From Heminiphilus faecis (GTDB taxonomy: Bacteria; Bacteroidota; Bacteroidia; Bacteroidales; Muribaculaceae), in assembly GCF_008728965.1 (NCBI RefSeq), contig NZ_VSMC01000013.1, forward strand, positions 1-64,000: 64,000 bases of DNA. Reading direction: 5' to 3'. Below the pieces are notes generated by a model. That model did not search any database. It was not told where the DNA came from and saw nothing but the letters and a program-made list of their open reading frames with translations. Shown piece after piece: positions 30,253-37,735 of the stretch; the first letter of the stretch is position 1, and each line of letters begins with the position of its first letter. A program made the position numbers and the translations under genes.

Positions 30253-31698
30253 TTATTTATTGTTCAGTTCGAGCCATGATGTGTATTCGTCAAGCTGTGC
30301 CATGGCGTCGTCGGCCTCCTTCACGCCTTTCTGCCGTGCTTTTTCAAGTCCGGCACGGGCGGCTGTGTAGTCGCCCTGACGGGCCGCAAGAACGGCGCGG
30401 GCATAGACGGCTTCGGGAGTATCGCCTGACTTGGCCAGATACCGCTCAGCGTTGACAAGGTCGCCGAATGACAGCGCTGTCACTCCGGCATTGAGATTGG
30501 CCTCGGGAGCGTCGGGATACATACGCACGGCCACTTCGAAGACCTCCCGGAAACGGTCGGAGTCGGCCGGCAGCGACTGTGCCAGTATGTAAAGCTCGTG
30601 CAGGCTCAGTTTACGCGGATCGGCGGCCATGACCTCCGCTATCTTGGCCGGATCGCTGAACGACGACACCACGTAGGTTATCGTATAGTCGCTGCGGCGC
30701 AAGGCCGGATATACATTGTCGAGCAGATAGCGGTACTGTCCGGGATAAGTACTCTTCAGTTTCCACTCGCGGACGTCGGGAGTGAGGTCGTCTGACGCTA
30801 TGATGTCAAGTATGCCTTGGCGGTTGTCGATCTGCGACTCCTCGACCCGACGGCGAAGACCGTCCCAGTCCTCGGCCACTGAAGCAGAGCGCAGCAACTC
30901 GGGCGAAAACGAATACAGGTCGCGCACATAGCCGGCGAGAGCGGCCGTACGCCCCTCGGCAAGCCGGGCATTGTTCTCGTACGGGCCCTCGGGCGAGGCA
31001 TGGCCCGTAACGGTTATGCCCTCTATGCGCGAATCCGCGTCGTCCCGCACTGCGTCGATAGTGGCGCGTATGGACCCGAGCTCCTCGGGATTACGACGGT
31101 AACCGGCCTCGATATCGGTGCGATTGACCTTGAAGTCGATATAGGCCTGCCCCTTTACAGAGCGTTCTTTACGGGTCTCTACCCGTGGAGTTATGTAGAC
31201 CCGCTGCGGAGCAAATGTACGCTCGCGGAAGTCGAGTTGAGCCACATCGGTCATAACGGAGCTTATCGGTTCAAAACCGCAGCCACACAGGTCCTCCGAC
31301 AACGACAGCACCGCACTCTCCATCCACCGGCTGTAGGGTATTATGGCGCTGTACTCCACATCCGAACCCGGCCGCACAAGCATGTCGCCCGGCAAGGCGG
31401 TGCGGTGACGGATGTTCTGTATATAACGGTTACGACCCGCTACCGTCACCGACGGCAGAGTCACCGTACTGTCCGCGGCATGCAGTACGGGTATGAAGGT
31501 CACCTCGCGGTCACTTTTCAGTTTAAGTCCGGTGAAGTCGAGTGTCATATTGACCAACAGATTGTTGTCGGTACGCTCTACGCTGAGACCCTTCACGCGG
31601 CTGTCGGCGCTCTCGAGGATAGCGGCCGGCGATTGGACGGCCACTAAAAGCGCGGCGCCGAGGCTAAGCATTTTTATTGTCATAAAGCAGGCGTTCAT
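30253..31698 (-). CDS. DUF3868-type fimbria-associated protein with OmpA-like and TPR-like parts
   Basis: The 481 aa have an N-terminal signal peptide (about residues 1-25, ending near SPAA). Residues about 30-190 form a beta-rich N-terminal domain of the DUF3868 kind. An OmpA-like stretch follows, with YIDFKVNRTDI and IEGITVTGHASPEGPYENNARLAEGRT at about 180-250; this pattern binds peptidoglycan in OmpA proteins. The C-terminus (about 380-475) has helical repeats like TPRs. Genes of this type regularly precede Mfa-type fimbrillin genes in Bacteroidales. It starts 15 nt after the DUF3575 gene. An envelope scaffold for fimbrial assembly is the inferred role. Confidence 0.8.
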   Translation of the reverse strand: MNACFMTIKMLSLGAALLVAVQSPAAILESADSRVKGLSVERTDNNLLVNMTLDFTGLKLKSDREVTFIPVLHAADSTVTLPSVTVAGRNRYIQNIRHRTALPGDMLVRPGSDVEYSAIIPYSRWMESAVLSLSEDLCGCGFEPISSVMTDVAQLDFRERTFAPQRVYITPRVETRKERSVKGQAYIDFKVNRTDIEAGYRRNPEELGSIRATIDAVRDDADSRIEGITVTGHASPEGPYENNARLAEGRTAALAGYVRDLYSFSPELLRSASVAEDWDGLRRRVEESQIDNRQGILDIIASDDLTPDVREWKLKSTYPGQYRYLLDNVYPALRRSDYTITYVVSSFSDPAKIAEVMAADPRKLSLHELYILAQSLPADSDRFREVFEVAVRMYPDAPEANLNAGVTALSFGDLVNAERYLAKSGDTPEAVYARAVLAARQGDYTAARAGLEKARQKGVKEADDAMAQLDEYTSWLELNNK

Positions 31699-31713
31699 GC
31701 TGGGTTAAAGAAA

Positions 31714-32295
31714 TCAGAATACATACACAAGGTTGAGTGCAGCCTTCGTGGGGCCGAAGTAATTATGACGGCCCGAGCCTACGGCGCGGCCGCAACCGGC
31801 ACACTCGTAGCGGTCAAAGCGCGTATGAATCCAGCCTATGCCGAGTTCGGCCTCGAGATTCCAATGACGCCCGAGCAACCAGCTGTAGCCGTAAGCCACA
31901 CCGACACCGCCGAACCATCCTTGATAACGGTGGTCGTCAAGTGCGCCGAAGTCGGTGCCGAGCAGCTTGAAGTCCAAGTCAAGATGACCGGCATTGTACT
32001 GACCGCCGAGCAGATGACCGGCCACAAAGTGACCGCCAAGCGCCTCGCAGAACCAATAGCGCACTTCGGGCTGTACAAGCCAGTGCTTCCACTTCTTGCC
32101 CTCGTCGAGAGTCCATGCATTAAGATTGCCCGACAGGTCCACCGACCATCGGGGTGACACTTGAAGCTCCGCGCCGGCATTTACGGTAAGAGCGGCGTCA
32201 TAGAGCAGATTGGTTTTGACAGCTAAATCCCGGGCTGACGTATGGACACAACCAAGCGCCCACAGCAGGACTGCTGCGAGAATTTTTATTTTCAT
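31714..32295 (-). CDS. DUF3575-type outer-membrane protein, first gene of the fimbrial operon
   Basis: The start at 32295 (MKIKILAAVLLW) gives a 193-aa protein with a proper signal peptide. The frame stays open for another 96 codons upstream, but that part is low-quality sequence and lacks a signal. The mature protein has alternating aromatic/hydrophobic strands (VKTNLLYDAALTVNAGAE, YWFCEALGGHFVAGH, YGYSWLLGRHWNLEAELG) typical of a small beta-barrel, ending in Phe. DUF3575 proteins accompany Mfa-type fimbriae in many Bacteroidales. Its exact role in export or anchoring is unknown. The 553-nt upstream region must hold the operon promoter. Confidence 0.8.
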   Translation of the reverse strand: MKIKILAAVLLWALGCVHTSARDLAVKTNLLYDAALTVNAGAELQVSPRWSVDLSGNLNAWTLDEGKKWKHWLVQPEVRYWFCEALGGHFVAGHLLGGQYNAGHLDLDFKLLGTDFGALDDHRYQGWFGGVGVAYGYSWLLGRHWNLEAELGIGWIHTRFDRYECAGCGRAVGSGRHNYFGPTKAALNLVYVF

Positions 32296-32848
32296 ATGTT
32301 TAGGGAATATCGGTCTTATATGCGCATCGCAAGCCTCATGGCATTCACTGGAGATAACCCCGCACCGCGGAGTAGGCGTACAATCGGCGGTGGCGTCAAG
32401 ATGCTCAGGTGTCATCCGGGCACAGGACATAATCGGCGCCTGACTATCGGCACCGGTACAATGACCCGATTGGATAAAAAAAGTTCGTTGAAGCGTGTAA
32501 AAAGGATGGCGGCTCGGAGATAAGCCGCATAAAACACTAACTATCAGTGAGTTAGAGAAAAACGGGGGGGGTAATTTGCCCATTCCCGTTCATAAAGGGG
32601 AGTACTATATAAATTATACCTCTTCACAAATGCGATAAATATTGATTCTTTGCGACAGCGTCGCCGTAAATGATGATTATCACCGCAAATTAATGAATCT
32701 AATTTTAATTATGCAACTTTTTTAACAATTTTATTACTCATTGTTAACACATTGACTTCTCGACAGCTGCAATAACGCTTACGGCTACACCACGCATGCC
32801 CCCACACAGCAGGCCTTATCAGCCTTATGCTCCCGGTCTACACGCCTC
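32296..32848. other. Long regulatory gap upstream of the fimbrial operon
   Basis: No gene is supported. It contains a run of eight G (32564-32571) and CTAACT...AGTTAG (within 32537-32555). TTAACAAT 32722-32729 faces ATTGTTAA 32740-32747 as an 8-bp inverted repeat with a 10-bp spacer. The part from 32600 to 32750 is very AT-rich. No perfect TTTG/TAnnTTTG pair was found on the minus strand; a near-match (minus TTAATTTG) occurs around 32685-32692. The operon promoter and its control sites are most likely here. Confidence 0.5.
32564..32571. repeat. Homopolymeric G8 tract upstream of fimbrial genes
   Basis: Eight consecutive G on plus (C8 on the coding strand), about 270 nt ahead of the first fimbrial gene. 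Such tracts can change length by slipped-strand mispairing. Whether this one affects promoter spacing cannot be judged from one sequence. Confidence 0.4.
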
Positions 32849-33235
32849 TTAGCGGAAATCGGCAGGAAGGTCCTTGTCGGTGACCGCTGGAAACCAGCGG
32901 CCGAGGCGCTCCCTCGCACGGGATTTCGCTTCGGGAGTGATATTGCCCTTGATGGCATTGAGCGCGGCGATCACAGCCGCCATATCGTCGGAGAACCCGA
33001 CAATAGGCATAGCGTCCGGTATAAGGTCCACAGGCAGGATAAAATATCCGAGCGCACCGTATATGATGGCCCGGTCCTTCAGCGGCAGCTTGGAATCAGT
33101 AACCACATAATACAGAAGAAGCACAAGATATACCAACGACGCACCGGCCGACTTGCCGATGGCCGACAACTTGTTTTTCAGGCCTTCTACAGAAAAATAC
33201 TTCTGATAGTCGGCAAACAGCTGTTTGTCATTCAT
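32849..33235 (-). CDS. DUF1232 / YkvA-family membrane protein
   Basis: The 128 aa contain the family signature GYFILPVDLIPDAMPIVG followed by FSDDMAAV at about residues 70-98, preceded by a hydrophobic helix (ASLVYLVLLLYYVVTD). These are small membrane-associated proteins of unknown function; a helical hairpin in the membrane is expected. It follows the inositol-monophosphatase-like gene by 27 nt and is likely co-transcribed with it. No further functional clue is seen. Confidence 0.85.
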   Translation of the reverse strand: MNDKQLFADYQKYFSVEGLKNKLSAIGKSAGASLVYLVLLLYYVVTDSKLPLKDRAIIYGALGYFILPVDLIPDAMPIVGFSDDMAAVIAALNAIKGNITPEAKSRARERLGRWFPAVTDKDLPADFR

Positions 33236-33262
33236 AGTACTTTTTGTATAAAATATGTAAAA

Positions 33263-34045
33263 TCAAAGCTTGGCTCCCGATGAAAGCAGCGCAAGCAGAC
33301 GGTCGTGTATGTCGGGGGTTCCGGCCACTAACGATATATTGCGGTCATGACGGAAATGCGTATACCGTCCTCCCGCCTCCTCGACCACAAGCAGCCCGGC
33401 ACACACATCCCAAGCATGTAGATTCATCTCCCAGTAGCCGTCGAGAAATCCCGCCCCTACATAACACAGATCCATAGCGGCCGAACCGAGCCGGCGCAGT
33501 CCGCGCACACGCGGCATGACAGCCGCCACATTGTCAAGATTGTTGTCGGGATTACTGTCCTTGTCAACCGGAAAGCCCGTAGCCACAACACTGTGACCGA
33601 GCTCCGACTTGCAGGATACCGATATAGGGGTGCCGTTCAGATAAGCGCCCTCGCCTCTGACGGCATGAAACAACTCATTCAGATAAGGAGCGAATACCAC
33701 GCCTATAAGCGGCTCTCCTTTATACTCCACCCCCACCGATACACTGAACTGCGGCAGTCCCTGACTGAAATTGGTAGTGCCGTCAAGAGGATCTATGACC
33801 CAACGGTAATCGCCTGTATGGTCACTCGCACCCGACTCCTCCGACAGTATCGAATGGTCGGGATATTCATCCCTGATATGTCCTATGAGCAACCGCTCGG
33901 CAGCCTTGTCGGCGGCCGTGACTATGTCACTGTCATTGAACTTGGATTCCACACCAAGCTCTTTTCCTCTGAAATAACTCATATGCACGGCACCCGCCTC
34001 GCGGGCCCATGACATAGCATTCAGCAGTAATTCCGGGCAATCCAT
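33263..34045 (-). CDS. Inositol monophosphatase family protein
   Basis: A Mg-dependent phosphatase of the IMPase/FBPase superfamily, 260 aa, cytoplasmic. Metal-site motifs are complete: SILSEESG (Glu, about residues 67-74), VIDPLDGTTNF (two Asp, about 87-97) and AWDVCAGLLVVEEAGG (Asp, about 211-226). Substrates in bacteria include inositol-1-phosphate, 3'-phosphoadenosine-5'-phosphate (CysQ) and others; the sequence does not settle which. It is flanked by an Lrp-type regulator upstream (58-nt gap) and the DUF1232 gene downstream. Confidence 0.9.
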   Translation of the reverse strand: MDCPELLLNAMSWAREAGAVHMSYFRGKELGVESKFNDSDIVTAADKAAERLLIGHIRDEYPDHSILSEESGASDHTGDYRWVIDPLDGTTNFSQGLPQFSVSVGVEYKGEPLIGVVFAPYLNELFHAVRGEGAYLNGTPISVSCKSELGHSVVATGFPVDKDSNPDNNLDNVAAVMPRVRGLRRLGSAAMDLCYVGAGFLDGYWEMNLHAWDVCAGLLVVEEAGGRYTHFRHDRNISLVAGTPDIHDRLLALLSSGAKL

Positions 34046-34103
34046 ATTTCTTCAGTTTTATACTACGTTATACTATATATAAATTGTTACCCGGCAAAAA
34101 TGT

Positions 34104-34574
34104 TTATTCCTTGTTCTCAACAATAGGAAGCTGTCGTTTGAAAACCTCTTTAAAGGAAATCAGCGACTCGGTACGGGCCAGTCCGAGACCCTGAAGCTGC
34201 TCATGGATAATGTGCAGAAGGTGGTCGTTGTTGCGTGCATATAGTTTGATGAACATGTCATACTGACCGGTAGTGAAGTGCACTTCAACAACCTCGGGTA
34301 TGGCCTTCAGTTTCTCGACAACCTCGTCAAACTTACTCGGGTCCTTGAGGAAGAAGCCTATGTAAGCGCACGTATCATACCCTACCGACGCCGGGTTGAT
34401 AAGACATTCCGAGCCCCGGAGCACTCCAAGGGCCATAAGTTTCTGTATGCGCTGATGGATAGCAGCCCCCGAGACATTGCATTCGCGCGCTATCTCAAGA
34501 AATGGTTTACGTCCGTTTGTCGACAAAGTCTGAAGAATTTTGTAGTCCAAGGAGTCCAACTGTGCTTTAGCCAT
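34104..34574 (-). CDS. Lrp/AsnC-family transcriptional regulator
   Basis: The 156 aa have an N-terminal winged HTH (LDSLDYKILQTLSTNG...NVSGAAIHQRIQKL, about residues 6-45) and a C-terminal RAM domain (about 68-150; VEVHFTTGQYDMFIKLYA) that binds amino acids and drives oligomerisation. No linked amino-acid biosynthesis or transport gene identifies its ligand. A minus-strand TAATTTTG at 34629-34636 gives a likely promoter in the divergent region shared with the GNAT gene, so autoregulation or control of the neighbour is possible. Confidence 0.92.
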   Translation of the reverse strand: MAKAQLDSLDYKILQTLSTNGRKPFLEIARECNVSGAAIHQRIQKLMALGVLRGSECLINPASVGYDTCAYIGFFLKDPSKFDEVVEKLKAIPEVVEVHFTTGQYDMFIKLYARNNDHLLHIIHEQLQGLGLARTESLISFKEVFKRQLPIVENKE

Positions 34575-34628
34575 AAACTTATGATTTTAGTTCTTTGTTA
34601 TATTTTGAAACTGTTAACTTTCGGAAAG

Positions 34629-34636
34629 CAAAATTA
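34629..34636 (-). promoter_or_regulatory. -7 promoter element of the Lrp-family gene
   Basis: Minus-strand TAATTTTG matches TAnnTTTG 54 nt upstream of the ATG. TTG lies about 22 nt further upstream. The flanks are very AT-rich. Confidence 0.45.
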
Positions 34637-34710
34637 CACATTTATATAATAATTCTATCAATTTTCAAATAAAAATTGTTTCTTTTTTCTTTTTAGACTA
34701 ACTTTACGAC

Positions 34711-35241
34711 ATGAATATTACACTGATAAAGGCACACGGCACCGACATAAGCCTCGAACACTTCAGGAAAGTATATTTTGAAGCCTTTCCTGCCGACGAG
34801 CGCCGACCGTGGGATGACATGACCGACAAAATACACAACGGCCACGACATGTTCTCGGCCTATATGATTATGGACGGTGACACTTCCGTGGGCTTCATTA
34901 CAGCATGGCAGTTTCCCGAAGTCGCCTACATAGAGCACTTCGCCATTGACCGCGCCTACAGACAGCACGGACTTGGTGCACTGGCCATTGACCGCTTCCT
35001 TTCGCTTACGTCAACTCCTGTGGTGCTTGAAGTGGAGCTTCCTGACTCCGGACCCATGGCCCGACGCCGCATCGACTTCTACCGTCGCCACGGCTTCACG
35101 GCGCAGCCCCGTTTCGAATACATACAACCGCCCTACACCGATGAGCTTCAGGAAGTGCCGATGATGCTTATGACCCGCGGCGACATAGATCTTGACAAGG
35201 CACGCCATCTGCTTCATCATTTCGTTTACGAAGCGATATGA
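34711..35241 (+). CDS. GNAT-family N-acetyltransferase
   Basis: A 176-aa acetyl-CoA-dependent acyltransferase fold. The acetyl-CoA pyrophosphate loop is seen as RQHGLGALAIDRFL (about residues 86-99), preceded by the beta-strand VAYIEHFAID, with the C-terminal half containing FYRRHGF. The substrate is unknown. It is the first of three plus-strand genes and is followed by the zinc-binding-protein gene after 22 nt, so it is probably part of that operon. A TAACTTTA element at 34699-34706 sits so close to the ATG that it would imply an almost leaderless message. Confidence 0.88.
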   Translation: MNITLIKAHGTDISLEHFRKVYFEAFPADERRPWDDMTDKIHNGHDMFSAYMIMDGDTSVGFITAWQFPEVAYIEHFAIDRAYRQHGLGALAIDRFLSLTSTPVVLEVELPDSGPMARRRIDFYRRHGFTAQPRFEYIQPPYTDELQEVPMMLMTRGDIDLDKARHLLHHFVYEAI

Positions 35242-35263
35242 AATATATGATTTTATAACGAAA

Positions 35264-36163
35264 ATGAACAACTCGCACAAATACAACGGCACATACGCAC
35301 ACACGCTCGCCACAGCGGTCATGGCTCTGACAATCATAGCCGCAGTAATATTCACGTCCTGTGCGCGACAGCAATACAGCCGACCCACAATCACGGTAAG
35401 CATACAGCCGCAGAAGTATCTGCTGGAGAAAATCGTCGGCGACAAGTGGGACGTCAAGTGCCTGCTATCCAACGGCGCCAATCCCGAGTCCTACGACCCG
35501 AGCCTCACCCATCTGCTGAACCTTGAAAACAGCAAGGCATACTTCCGCATGGGCAACATACCTTTCGAGAGCGCCATCATAAACAAGGTACACAACAACA
35601 ATCCGGCATTGAAGCTGTACAACAACTCCGAAGGCATATCGCTCATTACAGGAACCCATAGCCACGGCTCCGGACAGCGCGACGAAGAACCAGACCCGCA
35701 CACATGGACCTCCGTGGTCAACGCACGCAAGATAGCGAGCAACATGTATAACGCCATGGTCGACCTCGACCCCGACAACAAAGGCTACTACGCCGACAAT
35801 CTACGTTCGCTCCTGACCGAACTCGACGCGCTGCAAGATACGATAGCGGCAGGTCTGGCCGACAAGCGGGGCACGGCTTTTGTCGTATGGCACCCATCGC
35901 TGAGCTACTTCGCCCGCGACTACGGCCTTACCCAGATATCGCTCAGTCCCGAGGGCAAAGAGGCCTCCATAGGCATGCTTCAGGAAACTATCGATGACGC
36001 AAAAGCCCATGACGCAAAAGTCATGTTTTTCCAGAAAGACATCGACTCCCGGCAGGCGCAGGTAGCCAACGAACAGATCGGCGCCACTCTCGTAAACATA
36101 AATCCGCTCAGCTACCACTGGGACAAAGAAATGCTCAACATAGCCGATGCACTCTCAAAATGA
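35264..36163 (+). CDS. ZnuA-like metal ABC transporter substrate-binding lipoprotein
   Basis: The start at 35264 (MNNSHKYN) is chosen because it gives a 299-aa lipoprotein with lipobox FTSC near residue 31 and avoids overlapping the GNAT gene. It is a cluster A-I solute-binding protein for Zn or Mn. The short His/acid loop GTHSHGSGQRDEEPDPHTW (about 132-150) and WHPSLSYF (about 210) supply His ligands. The loop that usually gives the first His (NPH.YEP) reads NPESYDPS, so Glu stands in that place. It is followed by a 17-nt overlap with the ATPase gene. No permease gene is adjacent. Confidence 0.88.
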   Translation: MNNSHKYNGTYAHTLATAVMALTIIAAVIFTSCARQQYSRPTITVSIQPQKYLLEKIVGDKWDVKCLLSNGANPESYDPSLTHLLNLENSKAYFRMGNIPFESAIINKVHNNNPALKLYNNSEGISLITGTHSHGSGQRDEEPDPHTWTSVVNARKIASNMYNAMVDLDPDNKGYYADNLRSLLTELDALQDTIAAGLADKRGTAFVVWHPSLSYFARDYGLTQISLSPEGKEASIGMLQETIDDAKAHDAKVMFFQKDIDSRQAQVANEQIGATLVNINPLSYHWDKEMLNIADALSK

Positions 36164-36842
36164 CATACTGATATCGCTCAGCGACATATATATGCAGTAT
36201 GACCGCAAAATCATACTGCGTGACATAAACATCGACATCCGGCGCAACGACTTCCTCGCGATAACCGGCCCCAACGGAGGGGGCAAGACGACACTTCTGC
36301 GGCTCATACTCCGGCTTGCGCATCCCACCCGCGGACAGGTGCGTTACCTCAACCGCGGAGTGCCGGTAAAAAATCTGTCTATCGGCTATCTTCCGCAAAA
36401 GAATCTTATTGACAGCCGGTTTCCCATCACGGTAAAAGAGGTTATTGAGCTCGGTCTGCTCGCCGACAAGAACATAAACGACGCAGAGCGCAGAAAAAGG
36501 ATATTCGACACAATCGAACTGATGGGCCTTCAGGACCACGCCGGCCACGCCATAGGAGAGCTGTCGGGCGGACAGCTTCAGCGTACCCTGATAGGCAGGG
36601 CGCTCATATCGCATCCTGACATACTCGTGCTTGACGAACCGCTAAGCTATCTTGACAAGCACTACGAGCATGAACTATACAATATAATTGCCGGATTGGC
36701 GGCCGACACGACAATAATACTCGTGTCACACGAGATGTCGACCATAGCCGGAATGGCCAACCGCCACATAATAGTAGACCATGAACTGCATGAATGCCAA
36801 GCAACGCGCCACTATGCCCACGCTTCATGCGACGAAGAGTGA
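36147..36842 (+). CDS. ZnuC-like metal ABC transporter ATP-binding protein
   Basis: A 231-aa ABC ATPase with Walker A GPNGGGKTTLL (about residues 41-51), Q-loop YLPQKN, signature LSGGQLQR (about 139-146), Walker B ILVLDEPLSYLD and H-loop LVSHE. All catalytic elements are present. The tail is His-containing (HYAHASC), as in zinc-type ATPases. It overlaps the substrate-binding protein gene by 17 nt, indicating coupled translation. The expected membrane permease (ZnuB-like) is absent: the next gene, 8 nt away, is on the opposite strand. Confidence 0.9.
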   Translation: MHSQNDILISLSDIYMQYDRKIILRDINIDIRRNDFLAITGPNGGGKTTLLRLILRLAHPTRGQVRYLNRGVPVKNLSIGYLPQKNLIDSRFPITVKEVIELGLLADKNINDAERRKRIFDTIELMGLQDHAGHAIGELSGGQLQRTLIGRALISHPDILVLDEPLSYLDKHYEHELYNIIAGLAADTTIILVSHEMSTIAGMANRHIIVDHELHECQATRHYAHASCDEE

Positions 36843-36850
36843 CCGGCACG

Positions 36851-37726
36851 TCAGCGGCTGCCCACCACAAGGAAAGCAAGACCTACAAGCAGAACGGAAA
36901 GGTCGACCAGCTTCAGACGTATGTTTTTCTCTCTCAGCACCGTCACTCCGTAAAGAAACGACACGATGACGCTGCCGCGGCGTATCATCGACACAACGGC
37001 TATCATAGAGCCGTCGATTGACAACGAATAAAAGTAGGCAATGTCGGCAACGGTCAGGAATATCGATATAAAAGGTATGGCCCAGCTCCAGCGGAATGGC
37101 ACCGACGAGCCTTTCACTTTCAGAAGCACGGCTATAGTGGCCCCCATGATCAGCAACTGATAAAACGAATACCATGCCTGAACCTCCAACGGTTCATAAA
37201 AACGAAGCAGAAACTTATCATATAGAGCGCTGACCGCACCCATAAACGTGGCGCCGATGCTAAACCAAAGCCACCGGCTCTCTTTCAAAGAGAATCCCTC
37301 GCGTCCTCCTATGCGGCTTATGAAGTACAACGACACAAAACCGAGCGCTATACCGGTCCACTGCATCCAGTTAAGACGCTCGCCAAATATAATCAACGCA
37401 CCCACAAGCACTATCACCGGGCGGGCAGCATTCACAGGTCCGACTATAGTGAGAGGCAGATGCTTGATGCCGAAGTAACCGAGCAGCCATGATGACAGCA
37501 CGATAAATGACTTCAGCACGATAAGCATATGGCCCGACACGGTATTTCCGAGGCCGTAATTGCCCGCCCACAACCCGGCTATGATGACCGGCGACATGAG
37601 CAGAGCGCTGAAAAGAGTATTGAAAAACAGTACTACAAGCACATTATTGCCTGCGACCGAAATCTTCTTGAATATATCGTAAGCGCCGAGACACAGCGCC
37701 GACAGTATGGCAAGAGCAATCCACAT
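36851..37726 (-). CDS. EamA/DMT-family transporter
   Basis: The 291 aa contain about ten hydrophobic helices in two EamA repeats. The first begins WIALAILSALCLGAYDIFKK; the second begins around residue 150 with LWFSIGATFMGAVSALYDK. It is an inner-membrane drug/metabolite transporter family member, most of which export small metabolites; the substrate is unknown. It is the last gene of a minus-strand operon with the antiporter, MgtC-like and coiled-coil genes (9-16 nt gaps). Its 3' end nearly meets the ZnuC-like gene. Confidence 0.88.
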   Translation of the reverse strand: MWIALAILSALCLGAYDIFKKISVAGNNVLVVLFFNTLFSALLMSPVIIAGLWAGNYGLGNTVSGHMLIVLKSFIVLSSWLLGYFGIKHLPLTIVGPVNAARPVIVLVGALIIFGERLNWMQWTGIALGFVSLYFISRIGGREGFSLKESRWLWFSIGATFMGAVSALYDKFLLRFYEPLEVQAWYSFYQLLIMGATIAVLLKVKGSSVPFRWSWAIPFISIFLTVADIAYFYSLSIDGSMIAVVSMIRRGSVIVSFLYGVTVLREKNIRLKLVDLSVLLVGLAFLVVGSR

Positions 37727-37735
37727 GGCAACAGT

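Noticed and set aside
32296-32583. 96-codon N-terminal extension of the DUF3575 protein
   Set aside because: Rich in Pro, Cys and His with no conserved feature; the internal Met at 32295 begins a standard signal peptide.
34675-34706. Promoter-like ATTG-N20-TAACTTTA before the GNAT gene
   Set aside because: Both boxes deviate from consensus, and the -7 box ends 5 nt before the ATG, which would require a leaderless transcript; kept only as a remark.
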